DNA of 64,000 bases. Origin: Streptomyces justiciae (GTDB lineage Bacteria; Actinomycetota; Actinomycetes; Streptomycetales; Streptomycetaceae). Below the pieces are notes generated by a model. It was not told where the DNA came from and did not search any database. It saw nothing but the letters and a program-made list of their open reading frames with translations. The stretch spans positions 186,001 to 250,000 of the forward strand of contig NZ_JADDXU010000015.1 in assembly GCF_015163075.1 (NCBI RefSeq), given 5' to 3'. Shown piece after piece: positions 25,846 through 33,208 of the stretch. The first letter of the stretch is position 1. Every line of letters begins with the position of its first letter. The position numbers were made by a program, and so were the translations under genes.

Positions 25846-27984
25846 TCAGCGGGGCAGGCCCAGGCCCCGGGCGATCATGCCGCGCTGGATGTCGTTCGTT
25901 CCGCCGCCGACGACGTACATGATGGACAGGCGCAGGCCGTATTCGAAGGCCCCGCCGCCGAGCGCGCCGGGTGCGGATGCCGACAGCGCGGCGTCAGGGC
26001 CGAGGATGTCCAGGACGACCTCGCCGAACCTCTCGGCGAGTTCACCTGCCAGGACGCCGGCCATGGGGGCCGCGAGGCGCTCGCTGCTGCTATGGCCGGC
26101 GGCCCGGAGCCCTGCCGCGACCAGGACACGGGTGGCCTGCACGCCGACGGCCAGTTCCGTCACCAGGGCGCGGGCGTGGGAGCCGCGCGGGCCGACTGCG
26201 GCGCCGGAGTCTCGACGGGCGAGGGCCAGCAGGTCGTCGAGTTGGCGGTGCAGGACGGCGGCGATGTTGCCCATGGCGACGCGCTCGCTCGCGAGGGAAT
26301 CGGTGATGACCTTCCAGCCGCCGTTCACCTCGCCCACGCGCAGGTCGTCCGGGACCCGAACGTCGTCGTAGAAGACGGTGCAGGAGATCTCGCCGGACAG
26401 TGCCCGGTGCTGCTGCACGGTGATGCCGGGGGTGTTCATCGGGACAAGGAACATGGTGATGCCCGCGTGCCGGGGGGTGGCCTCGGGGTCGGTCCGTACC
26501 GCCAGCCACACCCAGTCCGCCTCGTGACCGCCGCTCGTCCACAGTTTCTGCCCGTTGATCACCCAGTCCTCTCCGTCGCGGACCGCGCGGCTGCGCAGCG
26601 AGGCGAGGTCGGAACCGGCCTCCGGTTCGCTGTAGCCGAGGCAGAAGGTCAGCTGTCCGTTGCGGATGAGCGGCAGGAACCGTTCCTTCTGCTCCGGTGT
26701 GCCGTGCCTGAGGACCGAGTCGCCGAGCAGTGAGACAGCGCCGAGTGCCTTGATGACGGGCGCCCGCCGGTAGGCGGCCTCCTCGTTGAGGACGACCTGT
26801 TCGCTCAGCGAGGCACTCCGCCCGCCTGCTTCCTCGGGCCAGGTGAGGCCGAGCCAGCCGCGGTCCGCGACCGCTCGCACCAGTTCCGCGTCCTCTCCCA
26901 TCTCGATGCGGCCGAGCTTTTCGGCGTACGTGTCGAAGAAGGCGCGGACCTCGGTGCGGAACGCCTCGCCCGTCTCGCCCAGGTCGCCCGTCGGCAGTGA
27001 TCCGGTGCCCTCGACGAGGATGTCGGCCACGTCGCCAAAGGCGCGGGGCAGGGTCCGCAGACGGGCGATGTCGCCGTGGACGCGGCGGAACAGCCAGGGG
27101 GCGTCGTGCTCCTCGAAGTAGCCGATGGCCGCGAGAGTGTGGTGTGCTCCGAGTTGGACGCGGGGGGCGGCGGTACGGGCGTGTTCGACGGCGATCTCGG
27201 CTGAGAGGAGCCGGTCGGGCAGATCGTGCTCCAGAGCCTGTACGGCGTCGGCGACCAGGAGGTTGCCCGCGCCGACGTCGATCTGGCAGGTGGCGGTGCG
27301 CTGCTGGACAGCCCCGAACGAGCCGATGATCTTGCCGAACTGGCGTCGTTGCTTGGCATGCTCGACGGCCATCTCATGGGCGTGCTCGGCTGCCGAGAGG
27401 GCACGGACGGCGAGCTGGAGGCGGAGCAGGACCACCGCCTCGTCGGCCGTGTCCGCGTCGATCTCCGTGGTGAGGGCCGGCTCACCCGGTGTCACCGTGG
27501 ACCAGGCCGGGACGGCAAGGCCGGCCGTCTCCACCGTCCGCGTCACGGGGCGCAGCACCGCCGTGCCGCCGGTCGCGGGGAAGGTGAGCAGGTGGGTGGC
27601 CTGCCGGCCCGCGTCCAGGTGCCGGACCTGCGGCTCGCTGCCGTCACCGACGCAGGCGACGACGCGCACCTCGCCGCGTCCGATGCCGTCGATCAGGTTC
27701 TCGTCATGGGCGAGGAGACGGGTGGCCACGAAGGCGTCCATCACGGGCAACGGGCAGGCCGCCCGGCCGAGTTCACGCACCGCCGCGACGGCGGCGGCGA
27801 GTGCTCCCGCGGCGCCGAGCTCCAGCCAGCCCTGCTCGGCGGCGGACTGCCAGAGTTTCAGGAGATCGGCTTCGGGGGCGGCGACGGGGCCGGCCCAGTG
27901 GCGCGCGAGAGTCCCTCGCACGCTCTGGGCGAAGCTCGACACCTCGTCGGGCGTCATGGGAATCAGAGGGGTGGCGGCAGGCAT
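25846..27984 (-). CDS. Double-length acyl-CoA dehydrogenase (two fused ACAD domains, FadE34-like layout)
   Basis: A 712-residue protein, about twice the usual ACAD length. Residues 1-330 form one degenerate ACAD unit (EHAKQRRQFGKIIGSFGAVQ is the C-terminal helix signature). Residues 345-712 form a second with the FAD/acyl-binding stretch LGYSEPEAGSDLASLRSRA and VVGGGTNDIQRGMIARGLG at the end. This resembles mycobacterial FadE34 (ChsE3), a single-chain equivalent of the two-subunit steroid side-chain dehydrogenases. In the C-terminal signature Asp stands where many ACADs have Glu (TNDIQR), so the catalytic base is uncertain. The ATG follows GAGGAACCGC. It is the last gene of the operon starting at 36.4 kb; it would introduce a 2,3-double bond into a bulky acyl-CoA. 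Confidence 0.85.
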   Translation of the reverse strand: MPAATPLIPMTPDEVSSFAQSVRGTLARHWAGPVAAPEADLLKLWQSAAEQGWLELGAAGALAAAVAAVRELGRAACPLPVMDAFVATRLLAHDENLIDGIGRGEVRVVACVGDGSEPQVRHLDAGRQATHLLTFPATGGTAVLRPVTRTVETAGLAVPAWSTVTPGEPALTTEIDADTADEAVVLLRLQLAVRALSAAEHAHEMAVEHAKQRRQFGKIIGSFGAVQQRTATCQIDVGAGNLLVADAVQALEHDLPDRLLSAEIAVEHARTAAPRVQLGAHHTLAAIGYFEEHDAPWLFRRVHGDIARLRTLPRAFGDVADILVEGTGSLPTGDLGETGEAFRTEVRAFFDTYAEKLGRIEMGEDAELVRAVADRGWLGLTWPEEAGGRSASLSEQVVLNEEAAYRRAPVIKALGAVSLLGDSVLRHGTPEQKERFLPLIRNGQLTFCLGYSEPEAGSDLASLRSRAVRDGEDWVINGQKLWTSGGHEADWVWLAVRTDPEATPRHAGITMFLVPMNTPGITVQQHRALSGEISCTVFYDDVRVPDDLRVGEVNGGWKVITDSLASERVAMGNIAAVLHRQLDDLLALARRDSGAAVGPRGSHARALVTELAVGVQATRVLVAAGLRAAGHSSSERLAAPMAGVLAGELAERFGEVVLDILGPDAALSASAPGALGGGAFEYGLRLSIMYVVGGGTNDIQRGMIARGLGLPR

Positions 27985-28132
27985 GCGGTTCCTCACAGGG
28001 TTGGAGCGGTTCAGGGCGTTCACGGAATGGAGTCCGTCGGCGATGCGTGCGGCCTGGCGGCCGCTTGTGTGCCCGTGCACCTGATACGTGGTCGCCCCCG
28101 CGCCCTTCGGTCGGCGCAGGAGACGCGGTCGG

Positions 28133-28870
28133 TCACAGCGCGGTTTGGCCGCCGTCCACGACGAACTCGGCACCGGTGGAGAAGCTGGACTCGTCCGAGG
28201 CCAGGTAGAGCACGAGGGCCGTGACTTCCTCGGGCTGGGCCGGGCGTCGCATGGGGGTGGCGCGGATGGCGGGGTGGTCGCCGGTGAAGCCGTACTCGTC
28301 CGTCATCGGGGTCACGATGACGCCCGGGTGGACGGAGTTGACCCGGATGCCCTCGGCGGCGAACTCCACCGCGACGGACTTGGTCAGGCCACGTACCCCG
28401 AACTTTGACGCGCTGTACGCGGCGCCCGCGGGGCTGCCCACCAGGCCGGACGTCGAGGAGACGTTCACGATGGAGCCGCCGCCGAGGCGCCTCATGGACG
28501 GGATGACCGCCTTCATGCCCAGGAACACGCCGAGCTGGTTGATGTCGACGACGCGCCGGTACTCCGCCTCGGTCATGTCCAGCAGCGGGCGGACCTGGCC
28601 GACACCGGCGTTGTTGACCAGGATGGCGACGGGGCCGAACGTCTCCTCCGCGAGCGTGACCACCTGGTGCCACCCGACGGCGTCGGTGACGTCGTGGGCG
28701 AAAAAGCACGCCTGCGCCCCGAGTTCGGCGGCGAGAGCCTCGCCCTCGTCCTTCAGCACATCCGTGATCACGACGGACGCGCCCTCCTCGACGAAGCGCC
28801 GGGCGTGTGTGGCGCCCATGCCGCGTGCAGCGCCTGTGATGACGGCGACCTTGCCGTTCAGTCGTGCCAT
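28133..28870 (-). CDS. SDR-family oxidoreductase, hydroxysteroid-dehydrogenase-like
   Basis: A 245-residue classical short-chain dehydrogenase. Cofactor motif TGAARGMG (residues 12-19), NNAG, and the active-site Ser with YSASK (VSSTSGLVGSPAGAAYSASK) are all intact. The overall pattern (INQLGVFLGMKAVIPSMR, VNSVHPGVIVTPMTDE) is close to the Streptomyces 3-alpha/20-beta-hydroxysteroid dehydrogenase type. It may oxidise a hydroxyl on the acyl-CoA or on a cyclic substrate, as a 3-hydroxyacyl-CoA dehydrogenase would. GGGAGAG precedes the ATG. Lies between the ADH and ACAD genes of the operon, 58 and 148 bp apart. Confidence 0.9.
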   Translation of the reverse strand: MARLNGKVAVITGAARGMGATHARRFVEEGASVVITDVLKDEGEALAAELGAQACFFAHDVTDAVGWHQVVTLAEETFGPVAILVNNAGVGQVRPLLDMTEAEYRRVVDINQLGVFLGMKAVIPSMRRLGGGSIVNVSSTSGLVGSPAGAAYSASKFGVRGLTKSVAVEFAAEGIRVNSVHPGVIVTPMTDEYGFTGDHPAIRATPMRRPAQPEEVTALVLYLASDESSFSTGAEFVVDGGQTAL

Positions 28871-28904
28871 GCCAGATCTCTCCCGGGATTGCGAGGCTTG
28901 GGTG

Positions 28905-28926
28905 CGGGGGCATCGGCCTGCCCCCG
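28905..28926 (-). terminator. Operon-internal hairpin after the ADH gene
   Basis: CGGGGGCA (28905-28912) pairs with TGCCCCCG (28919-28926) around six bases, just past the ADH stop. It could be a partial terminator or processing site that lowers expression of the last two genes. Confidence 0.45.
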
Positions 28927-28928
28927 GC

Positions 28929-30014
28929 TCAGAAGGTGAGGACGGGTTTGACGACGTCTGTCTTCATGGCCGCGACCGCTTCGTTGATCTCCTCGAAAGG
29001 GAAGGCGGTGACGATCCGGTCGACGGGGAAGCGGCCCTGCGCGTGCCAGTCGAGCAGGAGCGGGACGAAGTCCTGCGGATTCGCGTCGCCCTCGATGCAG
29101 CCCCGGACCGTCTTTCCGTAGCCGATGAGGTCTCTGACGTCGATGCCGGCGTCCGTCGGGCCGACGGCGACGAGGGCCAGGGAACCCAGAGGAGCGAGCG
29201 CCCGGGCGGCGTCGCGGATCACCGTGGGGACCCCGGTGGTGTCGAAGGCGTGGGTGGCGCCTCCCGAGGTGATGTCCCTGATCCGGCCGACGGTGTCCTC
29301 ACCGGCTCCGTCGAGTGTGTGGGTGGCGCCCACCTGCGCCGCCAGATCGAGCCGCTGCTCGGAGAGGTCGACGGCGACGATGGTCCCGACGCCCAGCGCG
29401 GCCCCCGCCATGACCGCCGCCATGCCGACCCCGCCGGTTCCGAACACGACCAGGCTGGAGTCCGGGCCGGGCCGCAGCACGTTCGCCACCGATCCCGCGC
29501 CTGTCTGGAACCCACAGCCCATGGGCGCGGCGGTCACCAGGTCGGTGCCCTCGGGGACGACGACCACGTTCTCGCGCGTGGTGATCGCGTGGCGGGCGAA
29601 GCTCGACTGGCCGAAGAAGGAGGACCACGCGTCGCCGTCCCGGCCGGTGAGGGTCGCGCTGCCGTCCGGGCGGCGTCCGGCGGCGTTGAGGGCTTCGAAC
29701 CGCTCGCAGTACGACCGGTGTCCGGTGGCGCACCGCGTACAGCTGCCGCAGCTGCTGTAACTCAGGACGACGTGGTCGCCGGGCCGCACGCCGGTGACCT
29801 CGGCGCCGATGGCTTCCACCACGCCGGCGCCCTCGTGCCCGAACACGGCGGGGATGCCGGCGGGCAGCATGGCCTTGGTGGCCAGATCGGTGTGGCAGAC
29901 GCCGGTCGCCGTGAGGCGGACGAGGATCTCGTCGGGGCGCGGGTCGGATATCTCGATGTCCTCCATCGTGAAGCCGGTGTCGGGTCCGTGGGAAACGGCG
30001 GCCTGGGTGCGCAT
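28929..30014 (-). CDS. Zinc-dependent alcohol dehydrogenase (aryl/benzyl-alcohol type)
   Basis: A 361-residue medium-chain dehydrogenase. Catalytic zinc ligands Cys40 and His60-Glu61 (GVCHTD, FGHEGAG) and structural zinc Cys89/92/95/103 (SCGSCTRCATGHRSYC) are present, and the Rossmann motif GTGGVGMAA follows. The pattern SCGSCxxCxxGHxxYC with the GCGFQTGAGSV segment is typical of aryl-alcohol and NAD-linked class III-like dehydrogenases that oxidise bulky primary alcohols to aldehydes. The next enzyme in line is the ALDH encoded 27 bp upstream in the same operon, so an alcohol-aldehyde-acid sequence is likely. Confidence 0.9.
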   Translation of the reverse strand: MRTQAAVSHGPDTGFTMEDIEISDPRPDEILVRLTATGVCHTDLATKAMLPAGIPAVFGHEGAGVVEAIGAEVTGVRPGDHVVLSYSSCGSCTRCATGHRSYCERFEALNAAGRRPDGSATLTGRDGDAWSSFFGQSSFARHAITTRENVVVVPEGTDLVTAAPMGCGFQTGAGSVANVLRPGPDSSLVVFGTGGVGMAAVMAGAALGVGTIVAVDLSEQRLDLAAQVGATHTLDGAGEDTVGRIRDITSGGATHAFDTTGVPTVIRDAARALAPLGSLALVAVGPTDAGIDVRDLIGYGKTVRGCIEGDANPQDFVPLLLDWHAQGRFPVDRIVTAFPFEEINEAVAAMKTDVVKPVLTF

Positions 30015-30041
30015 GTCGTCCTCCTGGCGCGGACGGTCTTC

Positions 30042-31559
30042 TCAGGGCCGGCCCGCAGGCTTGATTTCGAGGCTGCGGTGCCGGATGGCGTCGAGGGTGT
30101 GGGCCACGTAGCCGCGCAGGGCGTCTGTCTCGGCCTTTCCGGCCGGGGGCAGGATCTGCTGGGCGAGCCCGATCGGAGAGGTGCTGGCGGCCACGGTCCG
30201 GCGGTGGCTGAACGTCAGGAAGCCGGTCCTCCCGGAGTACGCGCCCATGCCGCTGCGCCCGACGCCGCCGGACGGCGCGCCCTCGATGCCCCAGTGGACG
30301 GCGAGGTCGTTGCGGGATACTCCACCGGAGGTGGTGTGGGTGATGAACCGCTGGAACTCGGGTCCGTCGGATCCGAAGAAGTAGGCGGCGAGCGGGCTGG
30401 GCCGGGCGTTGACGTATGCGATGACCTCGTCGAGGTCGTCGTACGGGTACACGACGAGGACAGGTCCGAAGACCTCCTCCGACGCGATGGTCATGTGCTC
30501 GGTCACGTCCAGCAGCACAGTGGGTGCTATGCGACGTCCGGCGCGCCGGGGCAGGGCGTCGACCTCCTCCGGCGCGGCGATGGTCACGACGCGGGCGCCC
30601 TTCGCCTCGGCGTCAGCGACGAGCGCCGTGACCCGGTCGAAGTTCTTGTCGTCGACGATCGAGACCACGTCCGGGTTGTCCAGCCAGGTGGGGAAGTGTC
30701 TCAGGACGGCCTGCTGGTACCGGCCGACGAATGCGTCCACGTGGCTTCGGGGGACGAAGACGTAGTCCGGGCAGAGGCAGATCTGACCGCCGTTCAGCAG
30801 CCGTACGCCGGAGACGCGTTCGGCGGCCTGGGTGACGTCCGCGTCCGAGCCGAGGACGACGGGGTTCTTCCCGCCCAGCTCCAGTGTCACCGGGACGAGG
30901 TTCGCCCCGGCGGCCGCGGCCACCTTGGCACCGACCCCGGGGGAGCCGGTGAAGATGAGGTGGTCGAAGGGGAGGGAGGAGAACGCCGACGCGGTGGTGA
31001 CATCGCCGCGTATGACGACCACTTCCTCGGGGGCCATGCGTGTGGCCACGGCCTGGGCGAACACCTCGGCGGTCCGCTCGGGCACCTCCGAGAACTTGAT
31101 CATCACGCGGTTGCCGGCGGCCAGCGCCTCGATCGCGGGCTGGACGACGAGGGCGACCGGGAAGTTCCAGGGCCCGACGACCCCGACCACACCCTTCGGG
31201 CGGGTCTGGACGAAGGCGGGCGTCCCGGCTTCGGCCGAGCCGGGGACCTCCTCGTCCGCCATCCACGCCGCCAGGTCTCGGCGGATCACCTCCACGCCGG
31301 GGATGGCGCTGACGATGTCGCTTGCCAGGTTCGCCAGCGGGGGGCGTGAGCCGAAGTCGGCGTCCAGGGCGACGGACAGTTCCTCGGCGTGTTCCAGGAC
31401 GCAGGCGAGGAAGCGGTCGATGCGATCGAGCCGCACGCCGACGGAGGGAGGTCCTTCTGCAAGGAAGGCGGCGCGCTGGGCGTCGAGGAGTCGGCGCTGG
31501 AGGTCGGCCGGGGGGCTGACCGGGAGGGGCACTGCGGCGTTCAGGGGCATAGCGCTCAT
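30042..31559 (-). CDS. Aldehyde dehydrogenase, coniferyl-aldehyde-dehydrogenase-like
   Basis: A 505-residue class 3-type ALDH. The Glu of LELGGKNPV and the catalytic Cys of GGQICLCPDYVFVP are intact, as are VVGPWNFPVAL and EEVFGPVLVVYPY. The GQxCxxPDY signature is that of coniferyl aldehyde dehydrogenases and related fatty/aryl aldehyde enzymes. There is no visible C-terminal membrane anchor. It converts the product of the neighbouring ADH to a carboxylic acid, which the CoA-transferase could then activate. A close paralogue is encoded at 44.6 kb. Confidence 0.9.
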   Translation of the reverse strand: MSAMPLNAAVPLPVSPPADLQRRLLDAQRAAFLAEGPPSVGVRLDRIDRFLACVLEHAEELSVALDADFGSRPPLANLASDIVSAIPGVEVIRRDLAAWMADEEVPGSAEAGTPAFVQTRPKGVVGVVGPWNFPVALVVQPAIEALAAGNRVMIKFSEVPERTAEVFAQAVATRMAPEEVVVIRGDVTTASAFSSLPFDHLIFTGSPGVGAKVAAAAGANLVPVTLELGGKNPVVLGSDADVTQAAERVSGVRLLNGGQICLCPDYVFVPRSHVDAFVGRYQQAVLRHFPTWLDNPDVVSIVDDKNFDRVTALVADAEAKGARVVTIAAPEEVDALPRRAGRRIAPTVLLDVTEHMTIASEEVFGPVLVVYPYDDLDEVIAYVNARPSPLAAYFFGSDGPEFQRFITHTTSGGVSRNDLAVHWGIEGAPSGGVGRSGMGAYSGRTGFLTFSHRRTVAASTSPIGLAQQILPPAGKAETDALRGYVAHTLDAIRHRSLEIKPAGRP

Positions 31560-31583
31560 GCGGGGGCTTCCTTCGTACGGCGT

Positions 31584-31985
31584 TCAGACGGTGGGGCGGA
31601 AGACGGGGATCGCCTCGCCGCCCTCGGGGCGTTCGAAGGCGACGACCACGGACATCCCGGTCCAGGGGCGCTCACCGGGACCCAGGTTCCGCAGGGGGGC
31701 GTAGAGCCAGGGCCCCTCGGTGAGTTCGATGAGCGCCGACACGGCCTCGGAGGCGGGAGCGCCGTCGCCCGGGCGGCCATGGACGGCGGTCCACGCGACC
31801 ACGGTGCCCGTGCCGGCGGCTGCCGCCCAGGCCGTCACAGGGTTCTGGCAGACGGGGCAGGCGCCGGACTGGGGAGCGGCGTGCGCCCCGCAGTCGGCGC
31901 AGTGGCGGATCAGGAGTTCGCCGCGTGCGGTGGAGTCGAAGAAGACTTCGGTGGCGGTGTCGCGGTGGATGACGGGCACGGTCAT
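31584..31985 (-). CDS. DUF35 OB-fold / zinc-ribbon protein (thiolase partner)
   Basis: A 133-residue protein with an N-terminal rubredoxin-like zinc ribbon (Cys29, Cys32, Cys43, Cys46) and an OB-fold C-terminal half. Such ChsH2-type DUF35 proteins bind thiolase-like Ltp proteins and are needed for their activity. The gene is 14 bp downstream of a thiolase-like gene in the same operon, the usual partner arrangement. The ATG at 31985 is chosen since an upstream frame overlaps the thiolase gene. Confidence 0.9.
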   Translation of the reverse strand: MTVPVIHRDTATEVFFDSTARGELLIRHCADCGAHAAPQSGACPVCQNPVTAWAAAAGTGTVVAWTAVHGRPGDGAPASEAVSALIELTEGPWLYAPLRNLGPGERPWTGMSVVVAFERPEGGEAIPVFRPTV

Positions 31986-31999
31986 GGTGGCTCCAGGGC

Positions 32000-33184
32000 T
32001 CAGGCGCGGGCGTGGGGGCTGAGGACGAGCGTCGAGTGGTGGGCGAAACAGCCGCCGTTGCCGCTGACCAGGACGACGTCGTGCCGGGACACCTGCCGTT
32101 CGCCCGCCTCGCCGCGGGCCTGGATGACGGCCTCGGACAGCGGGGTCATGCCCCACAGGTAGTACGAGGAGAGCTGACCGCCGCCCGTGTTGACAGGCAG
32201 TGACCCGCCCGGGGCGAGCGCCCCGCTCGCCGCGAAGGCCCCGCCCTCGCCCTTGGCACAGAACCCGTAGTCCTCCAAGGTGAGGAGCACCGTGAAGGTG
32301 TAGCAGTCGTACAGCTCGGCCACGTCGACGTCCTCGATGGTGACCCCGGCCATCTTCAGGGCCGCCGGGCCCGCCTGGGCGGCGCCGCTGACCAGGCCGA
32401 GGTCGCTGTCGCGGTTCATCGGATAGCCGGGGTGGGCCTGCGCCCAGCCCAGCAGGTGGACCGGTGGCTTGCGCAGATGGGCGGCGCGTTCGGCGGTGGT
32501 GACGATCACGGCGACGCCGCCGTTGCTGACCAGACAGCAGTCGAGCAGGTGCAACGGCTCGGCGATCAGCCGCGACGCCTGATGGTCCTCGACCGTGATC
32601 GGGTCGTGGAATTGGGCCCGTGGGTTCATGCCCGCCCAGGCCCGCTGCGCCACCGCGATGTGGGCCAACTGCTCGCTGGTGGTGCCGTAGGTGTCCATGT
32701 GGCGGCGGGCGGCCACCGCGTACTGGGGGGTGGCGCTGATCATCCCGGCCGCCGCGGTGAGTCCCATCCAGCCGGACGTGCCCAGGCCCGCACCCGAATA
32801 GAGAGCGCCCGCCGAGGTCTTCTCCTTGAGCGGTGCGTCGGCGAAGACGCAGGCGACGGCTTCGGCCATGCCCGCGCGGACCGCCATCGCGGCGTACTGC
32901 ACCATGCCGCCGGCGGTGGAGCCGTACGCCTGCATCTCGGACAGCAGCCGTAGGTCGCGCAGGCCCAGTTCGGTCTGGAGGCTCAGTCCCACGCCCGGCA
33001 TGACGCCGCTGCTGGTGAGCAGGCCGTCGATGTCGGAGAGGGTGAGACCCGCGTCGTCGGCGGCGCGGCGGACGGCATCGGCCGCGAAATCGGCGGCGCT
33101 GCGGCCGTACACCTTGCCCGTCTCCGTAATGCCGAGGCCGGCGATGACCGGGCCTCGGGCGGTGTCAGTGGTCACGATGGTCAA
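32000..33184 (-). CDS. Thiolase-like lipid-transfer-protein (Ltp) family, probable retro-aldolase
   Basis: A 394-residue SCP-x-type thiolase. Where a working thiolase has its nucleophilic Cys, this protein reads MQAYGSTAGGM (residues 84-94), with Ser/Thr and no Cys. The C-terminal half keeps YDCYTFTVLLTLEDYGFC and TGGGQLSSYYLWGM. Loss of the Cys together with a DUF35 partner is the pattern of Ltp2-type aldolases, which split beta-hydroxyacyl-CoA side chains in steroid degradation using Tyr residues. I infer a carbon-carbon cleavage role rather than classical thiolysis. The start is a TTG at 33184 close to AAAGG; a GTG at 33175 is possible. Confidence 0.85.
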   Translation of the reverse strand: MTIVTTDTARGPVIAGLGITETGKVYGRSAADFAADAVRRAADDAGLTLSDIDGLLTSSGVMPGVGLSLQTELGLRDLRLLSEMQAYGSTAGGMVQYAAMAVRAGMAEAVACVFADAPLKEKTSAGALYSGAGLGTSGWMGLTAAAGMISATPQYAVAARRHMDTYGTTSEQLAHIAVAQRAWAGMNPRAQFHDPITVEDHQASRLIAEPLHLLDCCLVSNGGVAVIVTTAERAAHLRKPPVHLLGWAQAHPGYPMNRDSDLGLVSGAAQAGPAALKMAGVTIEDVDVAELYDCYTFTVLLTLEDYGFCAKGEGGAFAASGALAPGGSLPVNTGGGQLSSYYLWGMTPLSEAVIQARGEAGERQVSRHDVVLVSGNGGCFAHHSTLVLSPHARA

Positions 33185-33208
33185 CTGCCTTTCTTCGGAG
33201 ACCGGTTG

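Noticed and set aside
28221..31349. 1042-codon plus-strand open frame
   Set aside because: Antisense to the SDR, ADH and ALDH genes, whose active-site motifs are all intact on the minus strand.
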